NCBI GenBank assembly: GCA_016196555.1
Contig: JACPXL010000074.1
Location: 1 to 60,390, forward strand
DNA from: Candidatus Omnitrophota bacterium
GTDB lineage: Bacteria; Omnitrophota; Omnitrophia; Omnitrophales; Aquincolibacteriaceae
Length of the DNA stretch: 60,390 nt
Direction: 5' to 3'
The first letter of the stretch is position 1. The number at the start of each line of letters is the position of its first letter. This document shows positions 1-8,433 of the stretch, in pieces. A program made the translations under genes and the position numbers. The notes beneath the pieces are model-generated. The model did not search any database and was not told the DNA's origin. It worked only from the letters and a program-made list of their open reading frames with translations.

Positions 1-252
1 CAGCCGGGCATCCTGCTTGATGAATTTGAGATTTTCGACTTTCCTTTTAAGGGATTTTTCTCTTCCGATCTTCATCCATTTTTCAACCCGGTCAATTCCG
101 AGAAAATTAATTTCAGGATATTCCGGGGCCTTGGCCACTAAGAACTTCCCCTTTCCGCATCCGATTTCAATTTCCACCGGATTCGAATTTCCGAAGAGTT
201 CATAGAGATCAATTTTTTCAACCGCGGGAGCGGAAATGATCGAAGTATTCAT
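1..252 (-). CDS. trmB: tRNA (guanine-N7-)-methyltransferase, N-terminal part (cut by window edge)
   Basis: The minus strand from the ATG at 252 stays open for 84 codons to the window edge. The SAM-binding start is clear: EIGCGKGKFLVAKA near residues 28-41, then NFLGID and a downstream QDAR, which is the TrmB arrangement. TrmB methylates G46 of tRNA using S-adenosylmethionine. The start codon overlaps the stop of the upstream rRNA methyltransferase gene in an ATGA, so the two are probably translationally coupled in one RNA-modification operon. About two thirds of the protein lies outside the window. The family call rests on this N-terminal third only. Confidence 0.85.
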   Translation of the reverse strand, partial: MNTSIISAPAVEKIDLYELFGNSNPVEIEIGCGKGKFLVAKAPEYPEINFLGIDRVEKWMKIGREKSLKRKVENLKFIKQDARL

Positions 253-1307
253 GATTTTAAAAGGACCAGGGTTTCCAGATGTTTTGTTTTCGGAAAGAAA
301 TCAAAAGGGACTATTTTTTCGATTTTCCATCCTGCTTGGGTAAAAAGCAAGAGGTCGCGCAAAAGCGAATCGGGATGACAGGAAAGATAAAGCAGTTCAT
401 GAATTTTTTTGGCTTTCGTCAGCATCGCAATCGCTTCAGGACTGAGGCCGCGGCGAGGCGGATCAATCATGGCGATCACACGTTCCGCACTGGCCGCTTC
501 AAGCAAAACCGGAAAAAGCTCTTCCACTTTTCCAGCGTGAATGCAGGCTTCATCCAGACCGTGATACGCGGCGTTATGACGCACCAAGCTGATTGAAGCA
601 GGCGCTTCTTCCATCATGGCGATTTTGCCGGTTTGATCCGAGAAATAAATTCCGAAAAGCCCCACGCCCGCATAAAGATCGATAAAAAAAGTTTCGCGGT
701 CAAACCGGACCAGATTTTGAATCTCTTCCATTAAAAGAGGCAGAATGGATAAATTCGCCTGAAAAAAAGTGTCGAGTGAATAAAAAATCCTTTTGCCGTG
801 AATTTCCGTCCAAAGATAATCTTCGGGTTTCAAAAGGAGCGATCGCCGGCCTATCCCTCCCCACAGCGTTCTTCCATCCTGCGAAGTTTTGACCACAAGA
901 TTGGCGGTACCATAATTTTCCGGCATTTTTTCAACCGCCGTTTTTTTAAGTTCTGGGATGAATTCGGAAATTTCCCGGCGGGCAATCGAGCAAGATTCGA
1001 TATCAATGACTTGATGACTTGAAGACGGCTGAAACCCCATGAGAAAACCGTCTTTTCTGCGCCTGAGCGTCAAATCGAGACGGCTGCGGTAAAAATAAGG
1101 CTGAGGCGAAGCTACGATTGGTTTAAAAATATTGTCTCCGGCCTCCAGCCCTTTGGTCATTAATTCGCGCAGCTGCGATTCTTTTTTCTGAAGTTCTTCT
1201 TCATAGGAAATGTCCTGATAAGCACAGCCTCCGCAAATACCAAAAACCGGGCAAAGCGGTTTGACTCTCTCAACCGGGATTGAATGGGTAAGGGTTATGG
1301 ATTCCAT
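249..1307 (-). CDS. TrmA/RlmD-family RNA (uracil-5-)-methyltransferase
   Basis: A 352-residue class I SAM methyltransferase of the TrmA/RlmD family, which makes 5-methyluridine in rRNA or tRNA. Cysteines near residues 19, 25 and 28 (CPVFGICGGC) plus C107 fit the [4Fe-4S] cluster of RlmD-type enzymes. The SAM loop is DLYAGVGLFG, DPPRRGL follows, and LSCHPDSL carries the catalytic cysteine near the C-terminus. The N-terminal TRAM domain found in E. coli RlmD is missing, so the protein is shorter than that enzyme. The ATG at 1307 is the only good start. The stop overlaps trmB. The exact target (23S U1939, U747 or another site) cannot be read from sequence. Confidence 0.85.
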   Translation of the reverse strand: MESITLTHSIPVERVKPLCPVFGICGGCAYQDISYEEELQKKESQLRELMTKGLEAGDNIFKPIVASPQPYFYRSRLDLTLRRRKDGFLMGFQPSSSHQVIDIESCSIARREISEFIPELKKTAVEKMPENYGTANLVVKTSQDGRTLWGGIGRRSLLLKPEDYLWTEIHGKRIFYSLDTFFQANLSILPLLMEEIQNLVRFDRETFFIDLYAGVGLFGIYFSDQTGKIAMMEEAPASISLVRHNAAYHGLDEACIHAGKVEELFPVLLEAASAERVIAMIDPPRRGLSPEAIAMLTKAKKIHELLYLSCHPDSLLRDLLLFTQAGWKIEKIVPFDFFPKTKHLETLVLLKS

Positions 1308-1340
1308 AGTTTTGGACAGCGGCTTTCAGTATCCTGGGAA

Positions 1341-1371
1341 TTGGACAATGGGTCAAGAAAAATGCTAAACT
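1341..1371 (+). promoter_or_regulatory. Candidate promoter abutting folB
   Basis: TTGGAC at 1341-1346 and an extended -10, TGC-TAAACT, with its hexamer at 1366-1371 lie just before the folB ATG at 1380. The -10 ends 8 nt before the ATG, so the transcript would start at or next to the start codon. No Shine-Dalgarno sequence is present. The 19-nt spacer is long, so the extended -10 carries most of the argument. Confidence 0.45.
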
Positions 1372-1379
1372 CCGGCGCT

Positions 1380-1757
1380 ATGCAAGACAAAATCTTTCTT
1401 GAGGCCCTTGAGGTCCGATGCATCATCGGAATTTTTGACTGGGAAAGAAAGATTCGTCAAAAAGTTTTAATCGATCTTGAAATTCCGGCCGATATCCGCC
1501 GCGCCGCTAAAACCGACAGAATCCAAGATGCCCTGGATTACAAACGCATTGCCAAACACACCCTGCAATTTGTTTCAAAAAGCCGTTTTCAATTGATTGA
1601 AACCTTGGCGGAAAAACTCGCTGAGTCTCTCCTCGCTCATTTCCGAATCCCGGAAATCAAACTGCGCATTTCAAAACCGGGCGCGATCCGGGGCTCCAAA
1701 AACGTAGGTATTGAGATTATCCGGAAGCGCTTATCCCTTTCAAAAGCCGGAAAATGA
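1380..1757 (+). CDS. folB: Dihydroneopterin aldolase (FolB)
   Basis: A 125-residue protein that cleaves 7,8-dihydroneopterin to 6-hydroxymethyl-dihydropterin and glycolaldehyde in folate synthesis. Family marks are the N-terminal LEALEVRCIIGIFDWER segment, the VLIDLEI strand, DYKRIA, the active-site FQLIETLAE segment and the C-terminal KLRISKPGAI strand. The ATG at 1380 gives the usual family length (about 120 residues). An in-frame start at 1284 would add 32 unrelated residues. The stop overlaps the folK ATG, so folB and folK form a two-gene folate unit with matching consecutive reactions. Confidence 0.9.
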   Translation: MQDKIFLEALEVRCIIGIFDWERKIRQKVLIDLEIPADIRRAAKTDRIQDALDYKRIAKHTLQFVSKSRFQLIETLAEKLAESLLAHFRIPEIKLRISKPGAIRGSKNVGIEIIRKRLSLSKAGK

Positions 1758-2224
1758 TTTATTTTCTAAGTCTTGGCTCGAACATCGACCCGCAAAAAAA
1801 TATTCCTGCCTCAGTGGCTTTTTTGAGAAAAAAATTCCGGGTCCTCGCAGTTTCCTCAGTTTACGAAACGGAGCCGGTAGGGACCGCCTCGAGCGGCAAA
1901 TTTTGGAATTTAGCCGTTCAATTCGATTCTGATTTAGAGGAAGATGTTTTGGCCGTCATTCTCCGGCAAATGGAAGAAATGCTCGGCCGCCGGCGCAGCA
2001 TTTCGGACAAATTCGCGCCGCGCACAATCGATATGGATTTACTGCCGCAGCCGGATTACCAACATCAGGCCTTCATTATGGTCCCGCTGGCCGAGATTGC
2101 TCCGCAGGAAAAAGATCCCGAAACCGGAAAAACTTTTGAGCAATTAGCGGAGGTTTTACGGAAAAAAGAAGCGGGGAAATTCCGGAAAATCGAAACGGTT
2201 AAAGAGCAAAAGCCGCATATTTAG
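1754..2224 (+). CDS. folK: 6-hydroxymethyl-dihydropterin pyrophosphokinase (FolK)
   Basis: A 156-residue HPPK, which transfers pyrophosphate from ATP to hydroxymethyl-dihydropterin, the step after FolB. The sequence shows LSLGSNI at the N-terminus, SSVYETEPVG, the FWNLAVQF strand and the APRTIDMDLL motif that carries the magnesium-binding aspartates. The loop after IDMDLL (PQPDYQHQ) lacks the common LLYG continuation, a minor divergence. It starts inside the folB stop codon (ATGA). Its 3' end overlaps by 26 nt the end of a convergent small exported-protein gene. Confidence 0.9.
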   Translation: MIYFLSLGSNIDPQKNIPASVAFLRKKFRVLAVSSVYETEPVGTASSGKFWNLAVQFDSDLEEDVLAVILRQMEEMLGRRRSISDKFAPRTIDMDLLPQPDYQHQAFIMVPLAEIAPQEKDPETGKTFEQLAEVLRKKEAGKFRKIETVKEQKPHI

Positions 2225-2504
2225 CATAAGGAGCGGCACCGCGCGCAACATCGGCCCCTCCGGAAATGGCTCCGGTAACTGCTTGAAAAGCCCCCCCGAT
2301 GACTCCCGTCACAATCCCAAAAGGAAAAGAAGTGGCTGAGCCTTGAATAATAGTGGCAGGAACGCGTATGACCGTCGCCAAAAGTTTAGCAATGCCTCTA
2401 AAAATAAGGCCGACATTGTCCTGCGCATAGGCCGTATGAGAACAGAAAAGGCAAAGCGAAATGAGAAAAACAAGAATCGTTTTTGAACGCTTTTTATTCG
2501 ACAC
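2199..2504 (-). CDS. Small exported glycine-rich protein
   Basis: A 101-residue protein with a clear signal peptide: KKRSK, then a hydrophobic ILVFLISLCLF stretch, then an AYA cleavage site near residue 27. The mature part is small, hydrophobic and rich in Gly and Ala (TSFPFGIVTGVIGGAFQAV), and could associate with membrane. The start is GTG at 2504, preceded at proper spacing by GAGGGG. It runs convergently into folK. I do not recognise a named family. Its size and composition recall the two small exported proteins at 21825-22759, but I see no convincing alignment. Confidence 0.65.
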   Translation of the reverse strand: MSNKKRSKTILVFLISLCLFCSHTAYAQDNVGLIFRGIAKLLATVIRVPATIIQGSATSFPFGIVTGVIGGAFQAVTGAISGGADVARGAAPYAKYAAFAL

Positions 2505-2603
2505 GAATCCCCTCTTTCCTTTCAGCGGTTCTAATGGATTAACGGCATTTGCTAGTCAATGCTTGCGCCTTTTATTTCTTAGCGTTTTGTTCTCTTTTTT
2601 TGT

Positions 2604-2631
2604 TTGCACTTTTCCAAAATTCGGATACCAT
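2604..2631 (+). promoter_or_regulatory. Candidate promoter abutting the epimerase start
   Basis: TTGCAC at 2604-2609, a 16-nt spacer and TACCAT at 2626-2631 lie directly before the ATG at 2640. No Shine-Dalgarno sequence is present (the 7 nt before the ATG are mostly C). If used, the mRNA would be leaderless. The -10 box is weak. Confidence 0.35.
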
Positions 2632-2639
2632 AACCCCCC

Positions 2640-3599
2640 ATGAAAAACATTCTCGTGACCGGAGGGGCCGGCTTCATCGGTTCCAACCTTTTGCTGGAAC
2701 TCCAGAACCGTTTTCCCAAAGCCAATTTGATTGCGCTGGATGATTTCCGAAGCGCAAGTTTTAAAAATCTCGCAGGCTACGGAGGAGATTTTATTGCCGC
2801 CAATGTGGCGGAAACCGACTGGCTCAAATCCTTCAAAAATCGCCCTCTCGATATTATTTTCCACCTCGCCTCTATTACGGACACGACGGTACTCGATGAA
2901 AAAAAGATGATGTTCGATAATGTCGAGGGATTCCGCAATATTCTCGATTTGGCCGTGGAAAAGAAATCAGTCCTTATTTATGCTTCTTCTGCCGCGGTTT
3001 ACGGCAGTCAGAATATGCCCATGAAAGAGGAGCATGGCGGCCGTCCCAATAATATTTACGGATTTTCAAAATGGGTGATGGAAAATCTCGCCAAAACCTA
3101 CGAAGGAAAAATTCCGCGAATTATCGGTCTGCGCTATTTTAATGTTTTCGGCCCGAGAGAATCTTTCAAGGGCGCCGCAGCCAGCATGATTTATCAGCTC
3201 GCCCATCAAATGATGGCCGGCAAAAGGCCGCGCGTTTTCAAATACGGCGAACAAAAACGGGATTTTGTTTATGTGAAGGATGTCGTAGCCCTTACTCTTC
3301 AAGCGCTTGAAGCGAAGGAAAATACCGTGGTTAATTCCGGAAGCGGCGGGTCCACTTCTTTCAACGAAGTCATTGATATTTTAAATGAGGCACTCGGAAC
3401 TAATCTCGAGCCCGAATATTTCGACAATCCGTTTGATTTTTATCAGAATTTCACCCAGGCCGATATGAGCTATACCGCTAAGGCCCTAGGGTTCAAACCC
3501 AAATATTCCACCCGCGACGGCATTATTGATTATGTTCAGAATTATCTTCTCAAAGACCAGAAGTCTAAAGCGGAGACTGCGTCTTTTCGTTCAATTTAA
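2640..3599 (+). CDS. NAD-dependent epimerase, ADP-glycero-manno-heptose 6-epimerase-like
   Basis: A 319-residue short-chain (extended) reductase. The NAD-binding GGAGFIGSN motif is at residues 8-16, the catalytic tyrosine lies in NNIYGFSKW (YxxxK), and [10 protein letters not shown] follows. The C-terminal segment [15 protein letters not shown] strongly resembles the substrate-side region of HldD/RfaD, which epimerises ADP-D-glycero-D-manno-heptose to the L form used in LPS inner core. A related UDP-sugar 4-epimerase role is the main alternative. No heptose kinase or transferase is nearby to confirm it. The 3' end overlaps the histidine-kinase gene by 35 nt on the opposite strand. Confidence 0.75.
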   Translation: MKNILVTGGAGFIGSNLLLELQNRFPKANLIALDDFRSASFKNLAGYGGDFIAANVAETDWLKSFKNRPLDIIFHLASITDTTVLDEKKMMFDNVEGFRNILDLAVEKKSVLIYASSAAVYGSQNMPMKEEHGGRPNNIYGFSKWVMENLAKTYEGKIPRIIGLRYFNVFGPRESFKGAAASMIYQLAHQMMAGKRPRVFKYGEQKRDFVYVKDVVALTLQALEAKENTVVNSGSGGSTSFNEVIDILNEALGTNLEPEYFDNPFDFYQNFTQADMSYTAKALGFKPKYSTRDGIIDYVQNYLLKDQKSKAETASFRSI

Positions 3600-5904
3600 A
3601 TTGAATGGGAAGACGGAAAGCAAACCGGCTTCCTTTCCCAAGTTCACTTTCGACCCAAATTTTCCCGCTATGAAGCTCCACGATTTCCCGGGCAATGGCC
3701 AATCCCAATCCTGTACTTGAAACACCCGCCGGCTGAAGTAAACTGACCTGAACAAATTTATCGAAAATCTTTTTTTGATCCTCAGGACTGATCCCGATGC
3801 CCGTATCGCGGACTGCAATTTCCACCGCGCCGGCCGGCCCCATGGAAGCATCCGCAATCGGTCCCTCGATTTCCACGGTAAGAGTTCCGCCGTCCGGCGT
3901 GAATTTCACCGCATTGCCCATAAAATTTGTCAGCACTTGAGTGATCATATCTGGATCAACTTCTGCTTCTAAGAGAGTTTCCGGAAAACGGGTTTCCACT
4001 TTTAATTTTTTATCTTTGATCCAAGTTTCCATCGTGGAAATCACATGGCGGACAAGTTCCCGGACAGGGACTTTTTTGGAATGAGGCGTCATTTTCCCGG
4101 CTTCCAGTTTAGAAATATCCAGAAGATCGTTGATTAATCGGGAAAGACGGTCGATATTCCGGTTGGCAATATTCAAGAATTTTTCCTGCTCCGGATTGAC
4201 CTCCCCCACGTCTTTGGCCAAAATCAGAGCAAGGGATTTTTGAATGGCGACAAGCGGCGTGCGAAGTTCGTGTGAAACGTTAGAGACAAATTTTGTTTTG
4301 AGTTCAGAAAGTTCTTTTTCGCGCGTCACATCGCTTAAAACCGAAACCATTCCTACCGTATGCCCGTCTTCATTTTCAATCACGGCCGTGCTGGCCTGAA
4401 GCACCCTTTTGGTTTCGTCATTTAAACTCAGAAGCTCCACATGTTTGGATGTATCGTGGACATCGCGAAGATTTCCTGCAGTCATGGCCACCATATGTTC
4501 AGTTCCAATCCCGTCGGTCACATGTTTTCCTTTTTTTTCCGCCTGCTTGACTCCGAGCAGACGTTCCGCGGCAGGATTCATTAAAATAACTTTTCCATTT
4601 TTATCCACCACCAGAAGCCCTTCGGCCAAATTGCGGATGACGCTGTCCACTCTTTCCTTTTCATCTTTAAGGCGTTTATTTTCCCGCTTCAGCACCATGA
4701 CGTCTCCACCGCCGCCCAACCCTTTATCAAATTGCTCGGCCTTGCGGCGAAGCTCCTGGAGTTCTTCAGCTCCAATCGTGACCCGGCTTTTTTTATGAAC
4801 CGCCACCTCTTCTACTTGTTCAAAAAGCGTATTCACTTTTTGACCTTCAAGGCCGGCTTCGGTCAAACCCGTTTTAATTCCCGGCGTCACCCGGCGGCGA
4901 ACCGCGGGGTCTTTTAATAATTTTCCGGCCATTTTCTGAAGCTTTTTAAAATCATCCGGATAATCGCGATGGGTTTTGACAAGCATTTTCACCCGGAGCT
5001 TATCTGTTCCTTCTTCAAAAATTTTGGGGATTTTATTTTTAAGAATTTCAAATTCTTCGCCTTCGCCAAGCTTTTCAAGCGCTTTTTGAAGTTCTTTGGA
5101 AAATTTTTCCATCGCACGGGTAATGTCTTTGCCTTGCGCCACCAAAAAGGAAATAAGGCTTTCAATAAGGAAATTGACGATTTTGCGTATGACCTGTTCG
5201 AGCTGGTCCGCGTCTTTTGCGCTTTCAAGCATCAGCTGGGCCGCCTCATGCGGTTTTTTTTCAAGTTGAATAATGATTTTTTCTGAATCGAGCTCTACGG
5301 CCGGAATGGCTTCTCCGGAACCTTTTTTTTCTTCCCGCATTTTTTGAATGACTTCCGAAATACTCACCAGCGGTTTTCCTGCTCCGCCGCCGGAACCTCC
5401 TCCTCCATGGCCCGGCCGCTCTCCTTCTTTTAATTCCGGCCCTTCCTGTGCAACAACAACTTGCCCGTCTTCAACCAGTTTGAATTTTCCCGTCAGCATT
5501 CGAATATGCTTAAATCCCTTCATTTCAAAGGCCTTGAGAAATCCCCCGCGCTCTTGAAGAACTTTGGGGCGCTGGGACATCAAAATCATAAACTCCGTGA
5601 TCTCTTTTAAATCCAGTCCTTTGACAAAAGTAATTCCTTCGATTTCCATTCGCTCGAGTTCTCGCGCCAGGTCCTGGGTCGCAGTTTCTTTTTCACTGAC
5701 GAGCTGGCCATCAAGAAGAAGTCGGTGGCGCATAGTCCCTAAAGTCACTTTTTCTTTTTTTTCGAAAAATTTACCCACTTCGTTCATCAGCGCGTTTAGA
5801 CTTTGCTGGGCAATGGGGTGTCTTTCCGAATAAAGACGGAATTGTTTCAGCGTGTAGGTGAAGGATTTAATGAAAGGTAAATGTTCCGAGGAGATTTCTT
5901 TCAT
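3565..5904 (-). CDS. PAS-domain sensor histidine kinase with a long N-terminal helical region
   Basis: A 779-residue soluble-looking hybrid. Residues 1-160 are a helical domain of unknown family, followed by a Gly-rich hinge (167-175) and a long helical and coiled region to about 415. A PAS domain spans roughly 420-525. HisKA has the phospho-acceptor H545 in SHELRTP, and HATPase_c shows N664, DTGIG (700-704) and GLGLA (732-736). No membrane segment is seen, so the signal is probably cytoplasmic. It lies 36 nt downstream of a single-domain response regulator, its likely partner. The last codons overlap the convergent epimerase gene. Confidence 0.88.
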   Translation of the reverse strand: MKEISSEHLPFIKSFTYTLKQFRLYSERHPIAQQSLNALMNEVGKFFEKKEKVTLGTMRHRLLLDGQLVSEKETATQDLARELERMEIEGITFVKGLDLKEITEFMILMSQRPKVLQERGGFLKAFEMKGFKHIRMLTGKFKLVEDGQVVVAQEGPELKEGERPGHGGGGSGGGAGKPLVSISEVIQKMREEKKGSGEAIPAVELDSEKIIIQLEKKPHEAAQLMLESAKDADQLEQVIRKIVNFLIESLISFLVAQGKDITRAMEKFSKELQKALEKLGEGEEFEILKNKIPKIFEEGTDKLRVKMLVKTHRDYPDDFKKLQKMAGKLLKDPAVRRRVTPGIKTGLTEAGLEGQKVNTLFEQVEEVAVHKKSRVTIGAEELQELRRKAEQFDKGLGGGGDVMVLKRENKRLKDEKERVDSVIRNLAEGLLVVDKNGKVILMNPAAERLLGVKQAEKKGKHVTDGIGTEHMVAMTAGNLRDVHDTSKHVELLSLNDETKRVLQASTAVIENEDGHTVGMVSVLSDVTREKELSELKTKFVSNVSHELRTPLVAIQKSLALILAKDVGEVNPEQEKFLNIANRNIDRLSRLINDLLDISKLEAGKMTPHSKKVPVRELVRHVISTMETWIKDKKLKVETRFPETLLEAEVDPDMITQVLTNFMGNAVKFTPDGGTLTVEIEGPIADASMGPAGAVEIAVRDTGIGISPEDQKKIFDKFVQVSLLQPAGVSSTGLGLAIAREIVELHSGKIWVESELGKGSRFAFRLPIQFKLNEKTQSPL

Positions 5905-5940
5905 AAATTCGGGATCAAAAAATCAGCCGCCGGTTCGAGG

Positions 5941-6318
5941 TCAGGTTGGAGACGGACGTTTGAGGTTTTTTTCAATGCTAATAAGAAGAGATTCCATGTT
6001 GACCGATTTGACCACATAATCCTGGACGCCCTCCAGTTGAAACATGTCCTTCATGGGTTCGTAAGAAGTCAAAACAATCAACGGAATATGTTTCGTCTCG
6101 GAATCTTTTTTGAGCCGGCGCACAAAAGTATAGCCGTCCATTTTGGGCATTTTGATATCCAAAATGATCAGGGCAGGTTTATAGGTTTTGAGTTTCTCAA
6201 GTCCATCTTCGCCGTTGGCGGCGGTCGTCACTTCATAACCGTGTTTTTTGAGGTCAAATTCCAGGATTTGGATGAAATCAAGATCGTCATCCACCAGCAA
6301 AATCTTTTTTTCCCCCAT
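5941..6318 (-). CDS. Single-domain response regulator (CheY-like)
   Basis: A 125-residue receiver with no output domain. Acidic pocket residues DDD lie at 10-12, the phospho-acceptor D54 is in LIILDIKMPKMDG, the switch threonine is in VLTS, and the conserved lysine is in YVVKS. The ATG at 6318 is chosen because GGAGG sits 6-7 nt upstream; a GTG one codon earlier is possible. The gene directly precedes the histidine-kinase gene on the same strand, so the two form a probable two-component pair. Output must be by protein contact rather than DNA binding. Confidence 0.9.
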   Translation of the reverse strand: MGEKKILLVDDDLDFIQILEFDLKKHGYEVTTAANGEDGLEKLKTYKPALIILDIKMPKMDGYTFVRRLKKDSETKHIPLIVLTSYEPMKDMFQLEGVQDYVVKSVNMESLLISIEKNLKRPSPT

Positions 6319-6393
6319 CACTTCCTCCTTTATCTTCCACTCTTTTATCGTCTAAGCCGGAGGATAACTAAAACCTACCCTTTAAAAACTCCT

Positions 6394-6421
6394 TTGTCAA
6401 AAACCAATAAATCATTACACT
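6394..6421 (+). promoter_or_regulatory. Candidate promoter abutting the AI-2E transporter gene
   Basis: TTGTCA at 6394-6399, a 16-nt spacer and TACACT at 6416-6421. Transcription starting 7-8 nt after the -10 would begin at 6428-6429, exactly on the second in-frame ATG (6429), which favours a leaderless message starting with MTREQF. Confidence 0.45.
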
Positions 6422-6422
6422 A

Positions 6423-7481
6423 ATGGCCATGACACGCGAGCAATTTATCGGCCTTTTCTTTATCGCCCTTCTGGTCTTTGTGGTCTATCAGATCTTCCTT
6501 ATTTTTGCCCCCTTCATACAAAGCATTTTCTGGGCGGCTATCCTCGCATTCGGCTTTTATCCGGTTTACGAATACCTCAAGAAGCGCTTCAATATCCATG
6601 AAACCCTCGCCGCCATTCTCCTGACGGCCTTTATTTTTATGATTATCGTCCCTCCTCTTGTCCTGTTAATCGTAAGTGTTACAAGCCAAGCTATCGAACT
6701 TTATCAATCTACTTCTAACTACATCCGTGATGGGCATCTTGAGAAAGCGCTCGATCAGCTCCGCGCCTGGGGACCGGTGCAAAAAATTGAGTCCGACGTC
6801 TCCCAATGGGAACCCCTTAAAAAGACTTTGACCGCCTGGGTCTTAAATTCTTCCAAAACACTGGTCAATTCGACCGTCAATCAGGTCGGCGTGATTACCA
6901 AAAATATCTTCTTTATCGCCTTGAATATTTTTATGACCACTTTTCTGATTTTCATCTTCCTGAAGGACGGCATGCAAATTTACAATTTTATTTACCGCAT
7001 TGCCCCGCTTGAGGAAAAAAACAAAAAATCAATTTTCCGGCAGGTCAATGACACTTTTTCAGCCGTCATTCGCGGACAGATCCTGACCAGTCTTGCGCAG
7101 GCCACGGTGGCAGGTTTTATTTACTGGGTCCTGGGCATTCCTGCTCCTGTTTTTTTCGCTGCCGCAACATTTCTTGCCACTTTAATCCCGGTTGTCGGCG
7201 CCGCAAATGTCTGGCTGCCGCTTGTGATTTATCTTTTAACGCTTGAACAGTATATAAAGGCCGCTGTCCTGGCCGTGCTTGGCTTTTTGGTCATCAGCTT
7301 GATTGACAATATTATGAAGCCGGCACTTATTGGAGAAAAAACCAAGCTTCCTTATTTTCTCCTCTTCTTCGGAATTTTAGGCGGGCTTCATGTTTATGGT
7401 CTGATGGGTGTCTTCCTCGCCCCTGTCATCCTTTCCCTTTTCTTCGTCTTAGTCAAAATTTATCAGGAAAAGTTCCTATAA
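6423..7481 (+). CDS. AI-2E family (PerM/UPF0118) membrane permease
   Basis: A 352-residue polytopic membrane protein of the AI-2E exporter family. Hydrophobic segments are at about 8-45, 60-85, 155-180, 215-270, 280-300 and 310-345. The family's conserved centre is present: NDTFSAVIRGQI, a Gly/Pro-rich LGIPAPVFFA and LIPVVG. Members transport small metabolites or act as Na+/H+ antiporters, so the substrate cannot be predicted. Two ATGs (6423, 6429) are possible, and promoter position favours the second. The next gene begins about 30 nt after the stop and may be co-transcribed. Confidence 0.88.
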   Translation: MAMTREQFIGLFFIALLVFVVYQIFLIFAPFIQSIFWAAILAFGFYPVYEYLKKRFNIHETLAAILLTAFIFMIIVPPLVLLIVSVTSQAIELYQSTSNYIRDGHLEKALDQLRAWGPVQKIESDVSQWEPLKKTLTAWVLNSSKTLVNSTVNQVGVITKNIFFIALNIFMTTFLIFIFLKDGMQIYNFIYRIAPLEEKNKKSIFRQVNDTFSAVIRGQILTSLAQATVAGFIYWVLGIPAPVFFAAATFLATLIPVVGAANVWLPLVIYLLTLEQYIKAAVLAVLGFLVISLIDNIMKPALIGEKTKLPYFLLFFGILGGLHVYGLMGVFLAPVILSLFFVLVKIYQEKFL

Positions 7482-7513
7482 AAGCGAAAACTTTTTTCCA
7501 GACTTTCGGCCTT

Positions 7514-7867
7514 TTGACTTTTTTGTCCTGCATCCTTTTGACGGTGGAATACCTCAGCGCGTCCCTGATGGGAATCAAACCATCCCCGGTTTACCGCGTT
7601 CTTCCCCTGACCGCAATTCCCCATTATGGAAAATCTCTGTTTGAATCAATGACGAATCGTGGGACGGGTCAGGAAACGAAATTTGAGAAAAGGAAATCAA
7701 AGGAAGAAATTACGCTTTATTTGAAAAATGGAGGCGAAATTACGGGCGAACTCTTATCTGAAGAAGGCGATTGGATTACGCTTGGAATCAGCGGCAGTGA
7801 AGCCGGTTTTCACGCCTCGGAAATTGCCCGCATGGTCCGGAAAGACCGGATGCCGGACGCAAAATAA
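7514..7867 (+). CDS. Small membrane-anchored protein of unknown function
   Basis: About 117 residues from a TTG at 7514. The frame is open upstream into the permease gene, so the start is uncertain. The N-terminus has a hydrophobic stretch (TFLSCILLTVEYLSASLMG) that could be a signal or anchor. After a basic linker, the C-terminal 50 residues (LYLKNGGEITGELLSEEGDWITL and onward) look like a small Sm-like or SH3-like beta barrel of the kind with a 'GELVEE' strand pair. I recognise no named family. Its last 58 nt overlap the end of a convergent gene on the other strand. Confidence 0.55.
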   Translation: MTFLSCILLTVEYLSASLMGIKPSPVYRVLPLTAIPHYGKSLFESMTNRGTGQETKFEKRKSKEEITLYLKNGGEITGELLSEEGDWITLGISGSEAGFHASEIARMVRKDRMPDAK

Positions 7868-8433
7868 AATAAAATTGCGACACGCAGGACCATTCCCGCG
7901 ACCGAAAAATTCGCCGCAAGCTGCAAAATCGAATCCAGCGTAAAAAAGATCGTTCCCGCCGCCAAGGCCTGCTTTTGACGAAGAATCACTCTCACCGCAA
8001 AGAGAAAATAAATCAATGCCCCCAGGAGAAGAAGCATGCGGTCACGAAGGGCATCGAGATCGGGAACATAGACAGTCCCTACTACCGCAAAAATCAAATT
8101 CACGCCTCCCACAAAAAGCAGGGCGCAAGCGGCATCTTCCACGGCCGTATCGATTTTTTCATGATGAGTTTGAATTTCCATTTCCGGAGTAGTCGGCTGG
8201 CCGTCCACTTTGATAAGAAAAATTTCATGAAAGTAATCAAAAAGATTGTAATGAACCGTGATGATATGCTTCCCGCCGCTTCCAATTTCAAAAGAATGGT
8301 CGATCCTGAAGAAAAAAAGCTTTCTTAAAACCACTTTCCGGTCCACGGACACCGTCACAAAGCCCGTCAGCCAATTGAGATGAAAATCCAGCCGGTGCTT
8401 TTCGTCGATCCCTACGATATAAGCTTTATGCAT
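7810..8433 (-). CDS. Predicted membrane protein with N-terminal soluble domain
   Basis: A 207-residue protein. The first 105 residues look like a beta-rich soluble domain (MHKAYIVGID, HRLDFHLNW, VSVDRKVVL). Three to four transmembrane helices follow, around 105-130, 135-155, 160-185 and 185-200. The ATG at 8433 has GGAGG 7 nt upstream; an in-frame start at 8457 has none. It starts 8 nt inside the 3' end of the metallophosphoesterase gene, so they are probably coupled. No named family is recognised. The C-terminal 19 codons overlap the convergent gene at 7514-7867. Confidence 0.65.
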   Translation of the reverse strand: MHKAYIVGIDEKHRLDFHLNWLTGFVTVSVDRKVVLRKLFFFRIDHSFEIGSGGKHIITVHYNLFDYFHEIFLIKVDGQPTTPEMEIQTHHEKIDTAVEDAACALLFVGGVNLIFAVVGTVYVPDLDALRDRMLLLLGALIYFLFAVRVILRQKQALAAGTIFFTLDSILQLAANFSVAGMVLRVAILFYFASGIRSFRTMRAISEA

